This document shows positions 17,752 through 26,347 of a stretch of 49,121 nt of DNA, one piece after another. The DNA is from Clostridiales bacterium (GTDB lineage: Bacteria; Bacillota; Clostridia; Oscillospirales; Oscillospiraceae), in contig JAJUGN010000012.1 of NCBI GenBank assembly GCA_029265975.1, positions 1 to 49,121 on the forward strand. Reading direction: 5' to 3'. The notes beneath the pieces are model-generated. The model had not been told where the DNA came from. It worked only from the letters and a program-made list of their open reading frames with translations, and ran no database searches. A program made the translations under genes and the position numbers. Position 1 is the first letter of the stretch. The number at the start of each line of letters is the position of its first letter.

Positions 17752-18755
17752 ACCGTCTCCTTGTTCAATCGGCTCTGCGAAGCCGCCGGTTTCCGCTTCA
17801 TAATTTTGAGATAAAGCATTTTCGGGATTTTCAGGAGCGCCCTCGGGAAAATCGCCGCCAGATAAAACAATATCAGAGGTCTTCCCGTCACTTTTTTGAT
17901 ATATTCCCTGTTGTGTCTGACCGATTTCAGAGAAAGGTCGCCCTCATACTTCCAGTTCAGCAGTCGGGCAAAGCGGAAATAGCCGAGGTTCTCATCGTTT
18001 GACCTCATAACGTATTTTTTCTCGCAGTCGTATATTGCCGGAAGCTCCTCTATGGTGTCGCACCAGGAGCGTGCCCATATCTCAAGCAGATAGTCCCTGC
18101 GGCGCCACGTCGATTTATCCTTGTGTATGTTCTCGCTGTAAACGCTTCCTACGAAGTTATAGGCACGGCAGCCGTTTTCGGCAATATAGCGGAAAATGGA
18201 GGAGAGCACGACGAATGAGCTTTTACGGCCCCCGATTTCTTTGACGTTTCTCACAAAATATTCGGCGACGGTATTTTTGAAAAGGCAGGTCCCCCAATAT
18301 GTCAGATGCCAGTATAAATCGCGGAAAAACTCGGCCGCGGAGAGATATTCCCGGCTTTTGAACCTTTCAGGGAAGCGCGTTCTGTCCGGAGCCATCATCG
18401 AAACGACCTCGTATCCCCTGTCCATAAGCCCGTAAATGCAGGGATATATTTCTGCGAGAGACGGCACATACCCGTCCCCGCAGAGCCAGATATACTCATA
18501 GTCGCCCGCAAGCTCCGAAAACATGAGGTAAACCTTTTGTTCCCCGTCCCTGCATACGTCGTTTGAATAAAACTTGTAAATTATGTTGCGGTTCCCGCTT
18601 TCCATGACCGCCGAATATGTTTCCCCGCCGTCGCTGCTGTCGCCTATGACAAGGTCGACGTCGTATTTTTCCAGCGCTTCTCCGACGCTGGAGATGTAAT
18701 ACCTTATATAGTCGGCATGGTTCCGCGTCGGTATTATTATGCAAAGCCTTTTCAT
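17742..18755 (-). CDS. Glycosyltransferase family 2-like (candidate dideoxyhexosyltransferase)
   Basis: A 337-residue GT-A type enzyme. It starts IIIPTRNHADYIRYYISSV, has a VIGDSSDGG stretch and a CGDGY motif (about residues 92-96) where the DxD normally lies. The last ~60 residues are basic with a hydrophobic stretch, suggesting membrane association. It overlaps rfbF by ten bases. In other bacteria the abequose/paratose transferases lie beside the rfbFGH genes and have this size, so transfer of the CDP-activated sugar is a reasonable guess, no more. Confidence 0.78.
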   Translation of the reverse strand: MKRLCIIIPTRNHADYIRYYISSVGEALEKYDVDLVIGDSSDGGETYSAVMESGNRNIIYKFYSNDVCRDGEQKVYLMFSELAGDYEYIWLCGDGYVPSLAEIYPCIYGLMDRGYEVVSMMAPDRTRFPERFKSREYLSAAEFFRDLYWHLTYWGTCLFKNTVAEYFVRNVKEIGGRKSSFVVLSSIFRYIAENGCRAYNFVGSVYSENIHKDKSTWRRRDYLLEIWARSWCDTIEELPAIYDCEKKYVMRSNDENLGYFRFARLLNWKYEGDLSLKSVRHNREYIKKVTGRPLILFYLAAIFPRALLKIPKMLYLKIMKRKPAASQSRLNKETVCK

Positions 18756-18772
18756 GTCTTCCGCCTTTTTAT

Positions 18773-19636
18773 TCAGACCGGGACAAGAGCCCTGCGCTCA
18801 GGGCGGGTGCAGAGAGCTCCGTCCCTGAACGCGATCGTACGGCGCGCTTCCTCCATGAGCAGCTTGAACTCCTCCGGCTTAAGCTGCTGGTCCCTGTCGC
18901 TCAGCGCCGTTTCCGGGTGCGGGTGCACTTCTATCTCGAAACCGTCGCAGCCGGCCATAATGGCGCTCATGGTCATGGGTCTTATCAGCTCTATGCGTCC
19001 TGTGGCGTGGGAGGGATCCACCACCACCGGCAGATGCGTAAGTCCCTTGAGCGCAGCCACTGCGGAAAGGTCCAGGGTATTTCTCGTATACGTCTCAAAC
19101 GTGCGTATTCCGCGCTCGCAGAGAATGACGTTGGGATTGCCTGCGTTAAGTATGTATTCGGCGCAGTTCAAAAGCTCCTCTATCGTGGCGTACATACCCC
19201 TTTTCAGAAGAACGGGCCTGTTGACCTTCCCCACTTCCACGAGCAGAGAAAAGTTCTGCATATTCCGCGCCCCAATCTGAAGCACATCGGCGTATTCGCT
19301 TATAAGAAAAACGTCTCTAGTATCTATGACTTCCGTTACGATCGGCAGTCCCGTTTCCTCACCGGCTTTTTTCAGATATTTGAGCCCCATTCTCCCCAGC
19401 CCCTGAAAGGAATAAGGAGATGTCCGGGGTTTATATGCGCCGCCCCGGAACATATTCGCGCCGGCTTCCTTGACCGCTTTTGCGGCGCTCAGTATCTGAT
19501 CCTCGGACTCCACGCTGCACGGTCCCGCTATCGCAAGGAAATCCCTTCCAACGACGGTTTCGCCGATATGTATCCTTGTTTTGGGCCTCCGGCTTCCGTC
19601 TTCTGCATAAAGCGCCGCAAGTTCAGGAATTTTCAT
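18773..19636 (-). CDS. 3-deoxy-7-phosphoheptulonate (DAHP) synthase, type I-beta
   Basis: A 287-residue TIM-barrel enzyme condensing PEP with erythrose-4-phosphate, or a close relative. Motifs: IAGPCSVES (about residues 37-45), RGGAYKPRTSPYSFQGLG, QIGARNMQNF and DPSHATG, all typical of the short AroF/KDO8P-synthase-like class. It has no regulatory ACT or chorismate-mutase domain. It overlaps the acyl carrier protein gene by 14 bases, so it is co-translated with it. A DAHP synthase in a polysaccharide operon is odd; it may feed an aromatic or shikimate-type substituent, or simply be the cell's main DAHP synthase captured here. Confidence 0.9.
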   Translation of the reverse strand: MKIPELAALYAEDGSRRPKTRIHIGETVVGRDFLAIAGPCSVESEDQILSAAKAVKEAGANMFRGGAYKPRTSPYSFQGLGRMGLKYLKKAGEETGLPIVTEVIDTRDVFLISEYADVLQIGARNMQNFSLLVEVGKVNRPVLLKRGMYATIEELLNCAEYILNAGNPNVILCERGIRTFETYTRNTLDLSAVAALKGLTHLPVVVDPSHATGRIELIRPMTMSAIMAGCDGFEIEVHPHPETALSDRDQQLKPEEFKLLMEEARRTIAFRDGALCTRPERRALVPV

Positions 19637-19880
19637 TTGGTTTTGCCTTCTTTTCCGCCAGTCTTATCAGCTCTCCGGTAATTTTGAAGCCCGGCGACGA
19701 GAGCTCCTCGTCCGTAAATTCTATGCCGAACTCCTCTTCAAGCTCCACGATGAATTTCAAAAGCCCAATCGAGTCCACATAGCCGTTCTCGATATAGTTT
19801 ATGGAATTCACATCCGCCTCCTCCGGGAAGGAATATTCTTTCTGGAGATAATTCAGGACGAATTCCCTGACGGATTTCAT
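19623..19880 (-). CDS. Acyl carrier protein
   Basis: An 85-residue carrier protein with the phosphopantetheine site in GYVDSIGLLKF (Ser at about residue 37), flanked by the acidic helices expected of ACPs (ELEEEFGIEFTDEEL). It is longer and less acidic than fatty-acid AcpP and has no fab genes around it. It starts within the stop of the AMP-ligase gene (ATGA) and ends inside the DAHP synthase gene. The three genes form a coupled unit, so it probably carries an acyl group loaded by that ligase. Confidence 0.88.
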   Translation of the reverse strand: MKSVREFVLNYLQKEYSFPEEADVNSINYIENGYVDSIGLLKFIVELEEEFGIEFTDEELSSPGFKITGELIRLAEKKAKPNENS

Positions 19881-21433
19881 AACCGCCCGCCCTCCTTTTC
19901 GGATATTTCAGGCGCATCCTCGCAAAAAAGCCTCACCGCTTCAAGCAGCCGCGATTTTACGAGCTTGCCCATCGAGTTCTTTGGCAGCTCCGGGAGAAAA
20001 AATATTTTGTGCGGCTGCTGAAAATCCGCCAGGTTTCTGGCGCACTGCACCTGTATCGCCCGTTTTTTCAGCGCCACGCCCTCCTCGGCTACGACAGCGA
20101 GGGCGACGACTTCCCCGAGTCTTTCGTCCGGGTATGAGAAAGCGGCGCACTCCAAGACCCCCGGCAGCTCCCGGACGCAGCTCTCCACATCCTGCGGATA
20201 TACGTTGATGCCGCCCGTAATGATTATCTCCTTTTTTCTGCCGCAGAAGAAAAGATAACCGTCCTCGTCCAGAAAGCCCATGTCTCCCGTGCGGAAAAAT
20301 CCGTCCGCCATTGCGGCTTCCATAGCTTTCGGCATCTTGTAGTATCCGCCGCACATGAGGGATGTTTTTACGGCTATCTCGCCCGTAGAGCCGCGCATTA
20401 AGGGCTTGCCGTCGTCGCCAAGTATCCTTATTTCGGCTTCCGGCAGAGCGCGCCCGACCGACTGCTTTTTGCAGAGCGCTTCCCTGAAGTTTATGCTTGT
20501 CGCGGTTGAGGTTTCGGAGGTGCCGTACATCTCATGGAAATCGCAGCGCAGCTTGTCTATTAGCTCGTTTCTCACATGCGCCTCAAGCAGGGCCGAGGAG
20601 GACACAACGCACCTCAAGCTGCTTACTTCAGGCGCAAACGGGCTTGAAAGCAGCTGGGCTATCTGGCTGAGCTGTGCCGATACGGCGATGGTAAACGTGA
20701 CCCTGCGCTGCTCGACGCACTTCAGCCAGAGCTGTGGTGTGAACCTCGGCAGCAGCACGGAGCTTGCCCCGATCAAAAGGGGCATTATCACCAGGCGCTC
20801 GGCAAGCGAATGATAAAGCGGCGTCGCAGCAAGCACACTGTCGTTCTCCGTTATGCCGTAAAGCCTTATGTGGGCCATCGCGCGAAGCAGCTTGGTTTCC
20901 TGAGCAAGCTCTATCGGCTTGGGCTCGCCCGTAGAGCCCGAGGTCATCGTGAGGATCAGCCTTTCCCTTCCCGTTACACGCGTTTCGGGCCTTTCTGGGG
21001 ATTCCTCCGACGCGCGTCTGATCGATACCGTCCCGCCTGTTTCACCGTCAAGGCATATCTTCGCGCCGCCCTTCAGCAGCTCGCCGTATTTTTCGCTCTC
21101 CTCATAAAAAGAGCGCCTTGCGATTATGTGCTTTACGTCTCCGCTTTCAAACGCGGCTTTGATGGCGGAAATCGGAAGCGTGGGATTGATCGGGACAAGG
21201 GCGGCGCCTATATCCGCCGCCGCGATTATCAGAGCCGCAGATTCCACGCTGTTGTTCATTGGAATGCCGATATGGTCGCCGTATGACACCCCGTTTTTAA
21301 GCAGGAAGTTTGAGTACCTTGCAGCAAGCTCGGCAAGCTCCGAATATGTAAGCGCGGCGCCGTCGCACCATATCGCCGTTTTAAGCGGATTTTTTTTTGC
21401 GCTTGAATAGAACAAATCTGCTATTTTCTCCAT
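19877..21433 (-). CDS. Acyl-AMP ligase (loads the adjacent carrier protein)
   Basis: A 518-residue adenylate-forming enzyme. Core motifs in order: TMTSGSTGEPKP, MYGTSETSTAT, GFFRTGDMGFLDEDG, the hinge GRKKEIIITGGINVYP and the catalytic lysine in LPKNSMGKLVKS. It is only distantly like the acyl-CoA synthetase at 266-1897. Immediate coupling to an ACP gene argues that its thiol acceptor is the carrier protein rather than CoA. The acid cannot be read from sequence. Predicted role: provide an acyl-ACP for decorating a sugar or the polymer. Confidence 0.85.
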   Translation of the reverse strand: MEKIADLFYSSAKKNPLKTAIWCDGAALTYSELAELAARYSNFLLKNGVSYGDHIGIPMNNSVESAALIIAAADIGAALVPINPTLPISAIKAAFESGDVKHIIARRSFYEESEKYGELLKGGAKICLDGETGGTVSIRRASEESPERPETRVTGRERLILTMTSGSTGEPKPIELAQETKLLRAMAHIRLYGITENDSVLAATPLYHSLAERLVIMPLLIGASSVLLPRFTPQLWLKCVEQRRVTFTIAVSAQLSQIAQLLSSPFAPEVSSLRCVVSSSALLEAHVRNELIDKLRCDFHEMYGTSETSTATSINFREALCKKQSVGRALPEAEIRILGDDGKPLMRGSTGEIAVKTSLMCGGYYKMPKAMEAAMADGFFRTGDMGFLDEDGYLFFCGRKKEIIITGGINVYPQDVESCVRELPGVLECAAFSYPDERLGEVVALAVVAEEGVALKKRAIQVQCARNLADFQQPHKIFFLPELPKNSMGKLVKSRLLEAVRLFCEDAPEISEKEGGRL

Positions 21434-21451
21434 ATGACCCCCTGCCGCCTC

Positions 21452-22084
21452 TCAGGACGGAAGAACCCTCGCCGGACTTCCGAAGGTTTTCTGCCCCGCC
21501 TGCACGTCTTTTATTACAATGCTTCCGAGCCCGATATAGGCGTCGTCTCCGATGGTAACCCCGTTCGCTATGACGGCGTTGGCTGCAAGAAATACACGCC
21601 TTCCTATTTTCACGTTTCTCAGTATGCTGCAGGCGCCGCTGACGGTGCTGTAATCCCCTATCTCGACGTCATGCCCTATGCCCGAGGACAGTATGGTTAC
21701 GAAGTCCCCGGCCCTGGAATTTACCGAGAGCTTGGAATACGGGAACATCACCAGCCCTTCCCCGTGGCAGCTGAATCCTGTCAGAATAGCCGTGGGATGT
21801 ATAACCGAGGCAAATACCGCGCCTTTCGCTTTCATGTACCCGCTCACCCGTTCCTTTTCCAGCGGATTTGCGAGCGCCAGCGCGAATTCCTCGTCTTCCG
21901 AGGGCCTCCAGTCGGATATGCTTCCCACGACGTTATAGTCGCAGCCAAAGCCCTTCAGGGCCTCCGGCCTGTCGTCCAGGAAGCCTCCGATTTCCCAGGT
22001 CGGCTTAGCCCTGTTGATGTCCTTTATCCATTGGAGCAGCTCGCGCCCGAATCCGCCCGCCCCGACTATGTATATCTTCTTCAT
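21452..22084 (-). CDS. NeuD/PglD-family sugar O- or N-acetyltransferase
   Basis: A 210-residue protein. The N-terminal Rossmann-like nucleotide-sugar domain begins KKIYIVGAGGFGRELLQWI. The C-terminal left-handed beta-helix has hexapeptide repeats from about residue 90 (VIHPTAIL through NAVIANGVTIGDDAYIGLGSIV). This is the PglD/NeuD architecture, which transfers acetyl from acetyl-CoA to an amino or hydroxyl group of a nucleotide sugar. Together with the PglE-like aminotransferase and PglC-like transferase upstream it would fit a diacetamido-sugar pathway, although the PglF dehydratase is not in the window. Confidence 0.85.
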   Translation of the reverse strand: MKKIYIVGAGGFGRELLQWIKDINRAKPTWEIGGFLDDRPEALKGFGCDYNVVGSISDWRPSEDEEFALALANPLEKERVSGYMKAKGAVFASVIHPTAILTGFSCHGEGLVMFPYSKLSVNSRAGDFVTILSSGIGHDVEIGDYSTVSGACSILRNVKIGRRVFLAANAVIANGVTIGDDAYIGLGSIVIKDVQAGQKTFGSPARVLPS

Positions 22085-22114
22085 ATGCCGCCGCCCGCTT
22101 TCTCGTATTCGGTT

Positions 22115-22834
22115 TCAATACTTTTCAACGCTCTTTTCCCCGCTTTCGCCGAGACGCCTGTACTCCCTTATAAGCATGAAGGCTTCCGCGGCCATCGACC
22201 GCATTGTAGACCCGCGGTACTTTGCCAGCGATATCATGGCCTCTATGGAGCGCGGGTTCGGAAAGCCTCCGAGCTGCGAGTCGTAGCAGAACATGGCCCT
22301 GAGCTTCGTCTCCATGAAATGGCTGACGTCGATAAAGACGTTCGGTATAAAGGTATTTGAGGCATGCGGTATGCTCCACTCCGTTTCGGAAAGCGTTTCA
22401 TAGGCATAAACGCTTCGCACCACATGCTTTCCCTTCGGTCTGACCGCCACCATGACGGCGTCCGCCGTTATGTAATGGTCCTTCTGCATATCGCCGAAGT
22501 GCGGCATGTAAATTACATCCGGCTCGGTTCTCTCGATAATTTCCCCTATTCTTTCGTTCAGCTCATAGCGCGGGACGGATTCCAGCATGGAAGCGGGGAA
22601 CTGCAGGTAAAAGGTTTCCTCTATGCCGAGCACCTCATGGGACTTCTCTATTTCCTCATAGAGGTCGTGCGGCAGCTTCTCGTAAGTTTCCGGCGGATGG
22701 CGGAATACGGGCGGCTTCCCGCGCGTTACGACGCACACCCAGACGCGGTCGCCTTCGGCAACGTGTCTGGCTATCGTCCCTCCGCAGCCTATTATTTCAT
22801 CGTCCGGATGCGGCGCAAAGACAAGTACATTCAT
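22115..22834 (-). CDS. PIG-L family zinc deacetylase
   Basis: A 239-residue member of the LmbE/PIG-L family, Zn-dependent N-deacetylases acting on N-acetylated sugars. The zinc motif is at the N-terminus (VFAPHPDDEIIGCGGT, residues 4-19), and the second histidine site is likely MPHFGDMQKDH near residue 115. AAAAGGAGCAGACAG precedes the ATG, which lies 38 bases inside the HAD gene. Beside the NeuD-type acetyltransferase and the ACP/AMP-ligase pair it could remove acetyl so that another acyl group can be attached. Confidence 0.85.
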   Translation of the reverse strand: MNVLVFAPHPDDEIIGCGGTIARHVAEGDRVWVCVVTRGKPPVFRHPPETYEKLPHDLYEEIEKSHEVLGIEETFYLQFPASMLESVPRYELNERIGEIIERTEPDVIYMPHFGDMQKDHYITADAVMVAVRPKGKHVVRSVYAYETLSETEWSIPHASNTFIPNVFIDVSHFMETKLRAMFCYDSQLGGFPNPRSIEAMISLAKYRGSTMRSMAAEAFMLIREYRRLGESGEKSVEKY

Positions 22835-23501
22835 CTGTCTGCTCCTTTTTCAAAAACTCGCCGCACACGGCGTTTTTCATATTCAGGAACACAAAGCCGG
22901 CGTTAAGCGCGAACTGCATATCCTGCACCCGGTCTCCCGCATAGATTACGCGGGACGGTTCTGCGATATCCCGCAGAACCTTTATGTTCTGTATTATTTT
23001 AACCGAGGGTTTCTGATATTCGAGCCCGTAGTATCCGGTGATTGCAATGTTCTCGGGCGCAAAAAAGCGGTAAAGCCCCAGAGATTCTATTTTTTTCCGC
23101 TGCAGCCTGCAGTTTCCGTCGCTTATGAGGAACAGCTTGTACCCCATGTCCGCAAGCTGTTCCAGCACGAACTCCATTCTCGGAGACAGCCTCAGCTTCG
23201 GCGAGAAGTCGCGGTAGGCCGTAACGCACATCGACACCACGCTCTCGATGTCGCCTCGGAAGCCGATCTTTTTAAGGAAGTCCTGGAAAATGCTTGCGTT
23301 GTTTCCCGATTTAAGCCATTCCTCGGAAAGCTCCTTGAAAATGTATTTTTCACCGAGGCCTGTTAGCACGGAAATTTTCCTTGAAAGCTGAGCGTATAAC
23401 TGCGATATGAATTCAAACTCGTCGTAAAGCGTTCCGTCCAGATCGAACCCTATGGCCTCGATTTCATTCCGTCCAAAGTTAGTAGCCAAATACTTCAGCA
23501 T
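22797..23501 (-). CDS. HAD-superfamily hydrolase (type IA)
   Basis: A 234-residue HAD phosphatase with motif I GFDLDGTLYDE (about residues 18-28), motif II FLISDGN, the lysine in EYQKPSVKI and motif IV YAGDRVQDMQFA. It overlaps the ATP-grasp gene by 23 bases upstream and the PIG-L gene by 38 downstream. It ends in an unusual Cys-rich tail (CTCLCAASGR) that is a by-product of, or encoded across, the deacetylase start. Substrate unknown; pairing with an ATP-grasp enzyme is seen in several cell-surface clusters. Confidence 0.85.
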   Translation of the reverse strand: MLKYLATNFGRNEIEAIGFDLDGTLYDEFEFISQLYAQLSRKISVLTGLGEKYIFKELSEEWLKSGNNASIFQDFLKKIGFRGDIESVVSMCVTAYRDFSPKLRLSPRMEFVLEQLADMGYKLFLISDGNCRLQRKKIESLGLYRFFAPENIAITGYYGLEYQKPSVKIIQNIKVLRDIAEPSRVIYAGDRVQDMQFALNAGFVFLNMKNAVCGEFLKKEQTDECTCLCAASGR

Positions 23502-24360
23502 AGTAGCGCCCCATTTTCAATCCGTATTTTATGGTTTTCGTAGGGTACACCGGAATTTTCCTTGCAGTGTCGGCTATCAGCGGTATCCAGTTCTCCGTGG
23601 CCGCCATTCCGAGCGCGCTGCCGCCCCCAAGGCGCGGATTTATTTCCGTAAACTTTATACCTTCGCCCGTGTCGAAGCACTGGATGTTTACAGGACCCGT
23701 AAAAGGCAGCTCGTGACAGATTTTTTCCACCCATTTTTGGATTTCGGGCCTATCCTCCACTATTCCGGCTGTGGATTTTCCGTCCCTGACCCCCATTCGT
23801 ATTCTCGGAACTATATATATGGGCTCCGATTCAGAGTTGCAGAAAACATCGACCGTGTACTCAGCACCCTGCAAAGGCTCCTGGGATATCATGCCCTCCA
23901 TATCGACAGGCTCGTCGGTTACTATGACCCCCGCGCCTCCCCGTCCGTTTCTGGGCTTTACAAGCGGGTATTCCTGCCTGAGGCTCGTTTTTGGCGTGGG
24001 GATGCCCTTGTCTTCAAAAAATTCGTAAAGCTTCCACTTGTCGAGGCATATTTCAAGGGTGGCCTTTTCCGACTGCATCACGCCGATTCCCCTGTTTTCC
24101 AGTTCGGGCTTTAGCTCAGCCCATTTAAGAAGCCCCTCGTCAAGGGAAGGTATCACGATATCCACCTTTTTTTCGACCGCAAAGGACTTCATAAAATCCG
24201 AAAAGCCGGCGTCACGCGCGAGGGGAACGGTATAAAATTCGTCCGCAAGCCACCTTCCCACCGCGTCACCGCTGGCGTCCGTCGCCACCGAGACATGCCC
24301 GGCCTCCCTTATCGCCTTGATTGTGGCCCCGCAGGCGAGGCACCCGCAGGCTTCGATCAT
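23479..24360 (-). CDS. ATP-grasp enzyme
   Basis: A 293-residue ATP-grasp protein resembling carbamoyl-phosphate-synthase-like proteins of polysaccharide clusters. It has an N-terminal Rossmann-like domain (ACGATIKAIREAG), PSLDEGLLKWA, the ATP-binding PLVKPRNGRGGAGVIV (about residues 145-160) and the metal-binding FTEINPRLGGGSALG near residue 250. These enzymes join a carboxylate to an amine or thiol with ATP. The ATG at 24360, eleven bases after the stop of the sugar transferase gene, is preferred; TTG at 24369 would match the usual N-terminus slightly better. Likely adds an amino-acid-like or carboxylic substituent. Confidence 0.82.
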   Translation of the reverse strand: MIEACGCLACGATIKAIREAGHVSVATDASGDAVGRWLADEFYTVPLARDAGFSDFMKSFAVEKKVDIVIPSLDEGLLKWAELKPELENRGIGVMQSEKATLEICLDKWKLYEFFEDKGIPTPKTSLRQEYPLVKPRNGRGGAGVIVTDEPVDMEGMISQEPLQGAEYTVDVFCNSESEPIYIVPRIRMGVRDGKSTAGIVEDRPEIQKWVEKICHELPFTGPVNIQCFDTGEGIKFTEINPRLGGGSALGMAATENWIPLIADTARKIPVYPTKTIKYGLKMGRYYAEVFGY

Positions 24361-24370
24361 TATTCTCAAA

Positions 24371-25195
24371 TCAGCCCACCATCCTGTCCTGCCTGTTTTC
24401 ATCCTGCGGTGAATCCGCCATTTCAAGGGAACACAGGTATTCATGCTTGCTCCGTGCGTCGTCCAGGTTCCCGCCGTCGAATCTCAGCCTTGTGTCCTCC
24501 GTTCTTACGCCGTTTTTTTTGCGCGCCAGGGTCATTCGCGCTATCATGAAAAACTGCCTGACATCCAAAAGGAAGCTCACATTCTCCAAATAATAAACGT
24601 CGTTTTCAAACTGCTCCCTCCAAGTGAGAAAATGATATCTTCCCGAGGGCGGCGCAAGCTCCAGACCGGGTCTTATCAAGTGCCTGCACCTGTATCTTGG
24701 CGGATAAAGCTCTATGTATTCTCTGAGCAGCGGTCTTGGACCGATGATGGACATATCGCCCTTAATGATGTTTACGAGGCTCGGAAGCTCATCTAGAGAT
24801 GAACTTCTCAGGAATCGCCCGAACCGGGTCAGGCGCTTTTCCTCCGGGAGCAGCGCTCCGTCTTCGCCCGTCACATTCGTCATAGACCTGAATTTGTAAA
24901 GCCTGAAGAGCTTTTCGTCCTTTCCCGGCCTTTCGCTTGTATAAAGGACAGGCCGGCCGTGGAATACGAGCTCCAATACCGCTATTATGAGCATAATAGG
25001 GCTTGCCGCAAGAAGCCCGAGCGTCGCCAGAAGCAGGTCGAGAATGCGTTTTATATATTTTGAGTACAGACTTTTTTTGGGCACGGGAATGCCGGCGTCT
25101 TCGTTCCGGGCATCCGAAATTTGTATGGTTTTCAGGGCGCTTTGAGTATCTGCCATATACGGTTTTCCTTTTCGGTCAGAAATTGCTTCGGACAA
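24371..25195 (-). CDS. Initiating sugar-phosphate transferase (PglC/WbaP-like, bacterial sugar transferase)
   Basis: A 274-residue monotopic phosphoglycosyl transferase. After about 45 poorly conserved residues comes one hydrophobic re-entrant helix (RILDLLLATLGLLAASPIML), then the catalytic core: YKFRSMT, SLDELPSLVNIIKGDMS with the Asp-Glu dyad, and IGPRPLL. It transfers a sugar-1-phosphate to undecaprenyl phosphate and so starts repeat-unit assembly. The N-terminus overlaps the aminotransferase gene by 20 bases; an internal ATG at residue 14 is an alternative start. Confidence 0.93.
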   Translation of the reverse strand: MSEAISDRKGKPYMADTQSALKTIQISDARNEDAGIPVPKKSLYSKYIKRILDLLLATLGLLAASPIMLIIAVLELVFHGRPVLYTSERPGKDEKLFRLYKFRSMTNVTGEDGALLPEEKRLTRFGRFLRSSSLDELPSLVNIIKGDMSIIGPRPLLREYIELYPPRYRCRHLIRPGLELAPPSGRYHFLTWREQFENDVYYLENVSFLLDVRQFFMIARMTLARKKNGVRTEDTRLRFDGGNLDDARSKHEYLCSLEMADSPQDENRQDRMVG

Positions 25196-26303
25196 GATTT
25201 ATCACTTTTGCGGCTTCAGAATCCGTCATCTTTATGTCGCTCGGAAGGCAAAGGCCTCTTTTGAATATTTCCCCGCTGACGTCTCCGTTGACGCTTATAA
25301 AATCGTTATCCTTATAAAGCGGCTGAAGATGCATGGGTTTCCATATGGGGCGCGCCTCGATATTGTTTTTCCCAAGCATATTTATAATGTCCATGGGCTT
25401 TGCGGAGCAGCTTTCGTCCATAAGGACGCAGGAAAGCCAGAAGTTAGGCTCCGACACGCACAGATACGGGTTCATGCTCAGAGGCAGGCCGGAGAAAGCG
25501 GATTTATAGCGCTCGTAAATCAGCTTCTTTTTTGCCTTGTGCTCGTCAAGGTGCAGGAGCTGCCCCCTGCCTATGCCGGCGACCACGTTGCTCATCCGGT
25601 AGTTGTAGCCCAGCTCCTTATGCTCGTACCAGGGGAAGGGCTCTCGGGCCTGCGTCGCCCAGAAACGCGCCCTTATTATGGCCTCGGCGTCATCAGACAC
25701 CAGCATGCCCCCGCCCGAGGTCGTTATAATCTTGTTCCCGTTGAAGCTGAACACTCCGTAATCGCCGAAAGAGCCCGTCTGCCGCCCCATATATGTAGAA
25801 CCGAGAGACTCGGCCGCGTCTTCAATAAGCGGCACTCCGTGCTTTTTGCATATATCCTCGATTTGTGCCAGCTTTGCCGGAGTGCCGTAGAGGTTGACCG
25901 CGACGACAGCTTTTGCCTGCGGATACTTTTCAAAGGCTTCCTGCAGGGCTTCCGGATCCATGTTCCAGGTTTCATACTCGCTGTCGATAAAAACCTGTAC
26001 GCCGCCTTCGTATGAAATCGGGTTCGCGCTTGCCGAAAAAGTCAGGTCGGAGCAGAGCACAACATCTCCGCGCCTCACGTTTGCCAGCTTGACGGCAAGG
26101 TGCAGAGCGGCGGTCCCGGAGCTCAGCGCAACCGCGTGAGAAACGCCGACATAGGCCCCCATCTCCTTCTCAAACTCATCCACATTTTTCCCGAGCGGAG
26201 CTACCCAGTTCGTCGCAAACGCTTCTTCAATATATTTCATCTCGCTGCCGCTCATCGTAGGTGAAGACAGATATATCCTTTTCGTTTCGCTCAAGCTCAT
26301 CAT
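25176..26303 (-). CDS. DegT/DnrJ/EryC1 aminotransferase (PglE-like)
   Basis: A 375-residue PLP enzyme that aminates a keto group of a nucleotide sugar. It has YLSSPTMSG at the N-terminus, the SSGTAALHLA phosphate-binding site, IEDAAESLGSTY, and the PLP lysine in FSFNGNKIITTSGGG (about residue 188). Similar enzymes (PglE, LegC) make 4-amino-4,6-dideoxy sugars. It is the first gene of the long operon, preceded by an AT-rich promoter region. Being followed by a PglC-like transferase suggests that it makes the first sugar put on the lipid carrier. Confidence 0.92.
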   Translation of the reverse strand: MMSLSETKRIYLSSPTMSGSEMKYIEEAFATNWVAPLGKNVDEFEKEMGAYVGVSHAVALSSGTAALHLAVKLANVRRGDVVLCSDLTFSASANPISYEGGVQVFIDSEYETWNMDPEALQEAFEKYPQAKAVVAVNLYGTPAKLAQIEDICKKHGVPLIEDAAESLGSTYMGRQTGSFGDYGVFSFNGNKIITTSGGGMLVSDDAEAIIRARFWATQAREPFPWYEHKELGYNYRMSNVVAGIGRGQLLHLDEHKAKKKLIYERYKSAFSGLPLSMNPYLCVSEPNFWLSCVLMDESCSAKPMDIINMLGKNNIEARPIWKPMHLQPLYKDNDFISVNGDVSGEIFKRGLCLPSDIKMTDSEAAKVINLVRSNF

Positions 26304-26341
26304 CCCTGAAATTAAATATTCTTCAAAGAAATCTTCATACT

Positions 26342-26347
26342 ATTATA
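26342..26347 (-). promoter_or_regulatory. Candidate -10 box of the polysaccharide operon
   Basis: On the minus strand a perfect TATAAT lies 39 bases before the aminotransferase ATG. The sequence 17 bases further upstream reads TGTAAA, a weak -35. The position fits a leader of about 30 bases. Confidence 0.4.

Noticed and set aside
21434-22360. Plus-strand open frame opposite NeuD and PIG-L genes
   Set aside because: It spans two well-supported minus-strand genes and their junction; no motif supports it.
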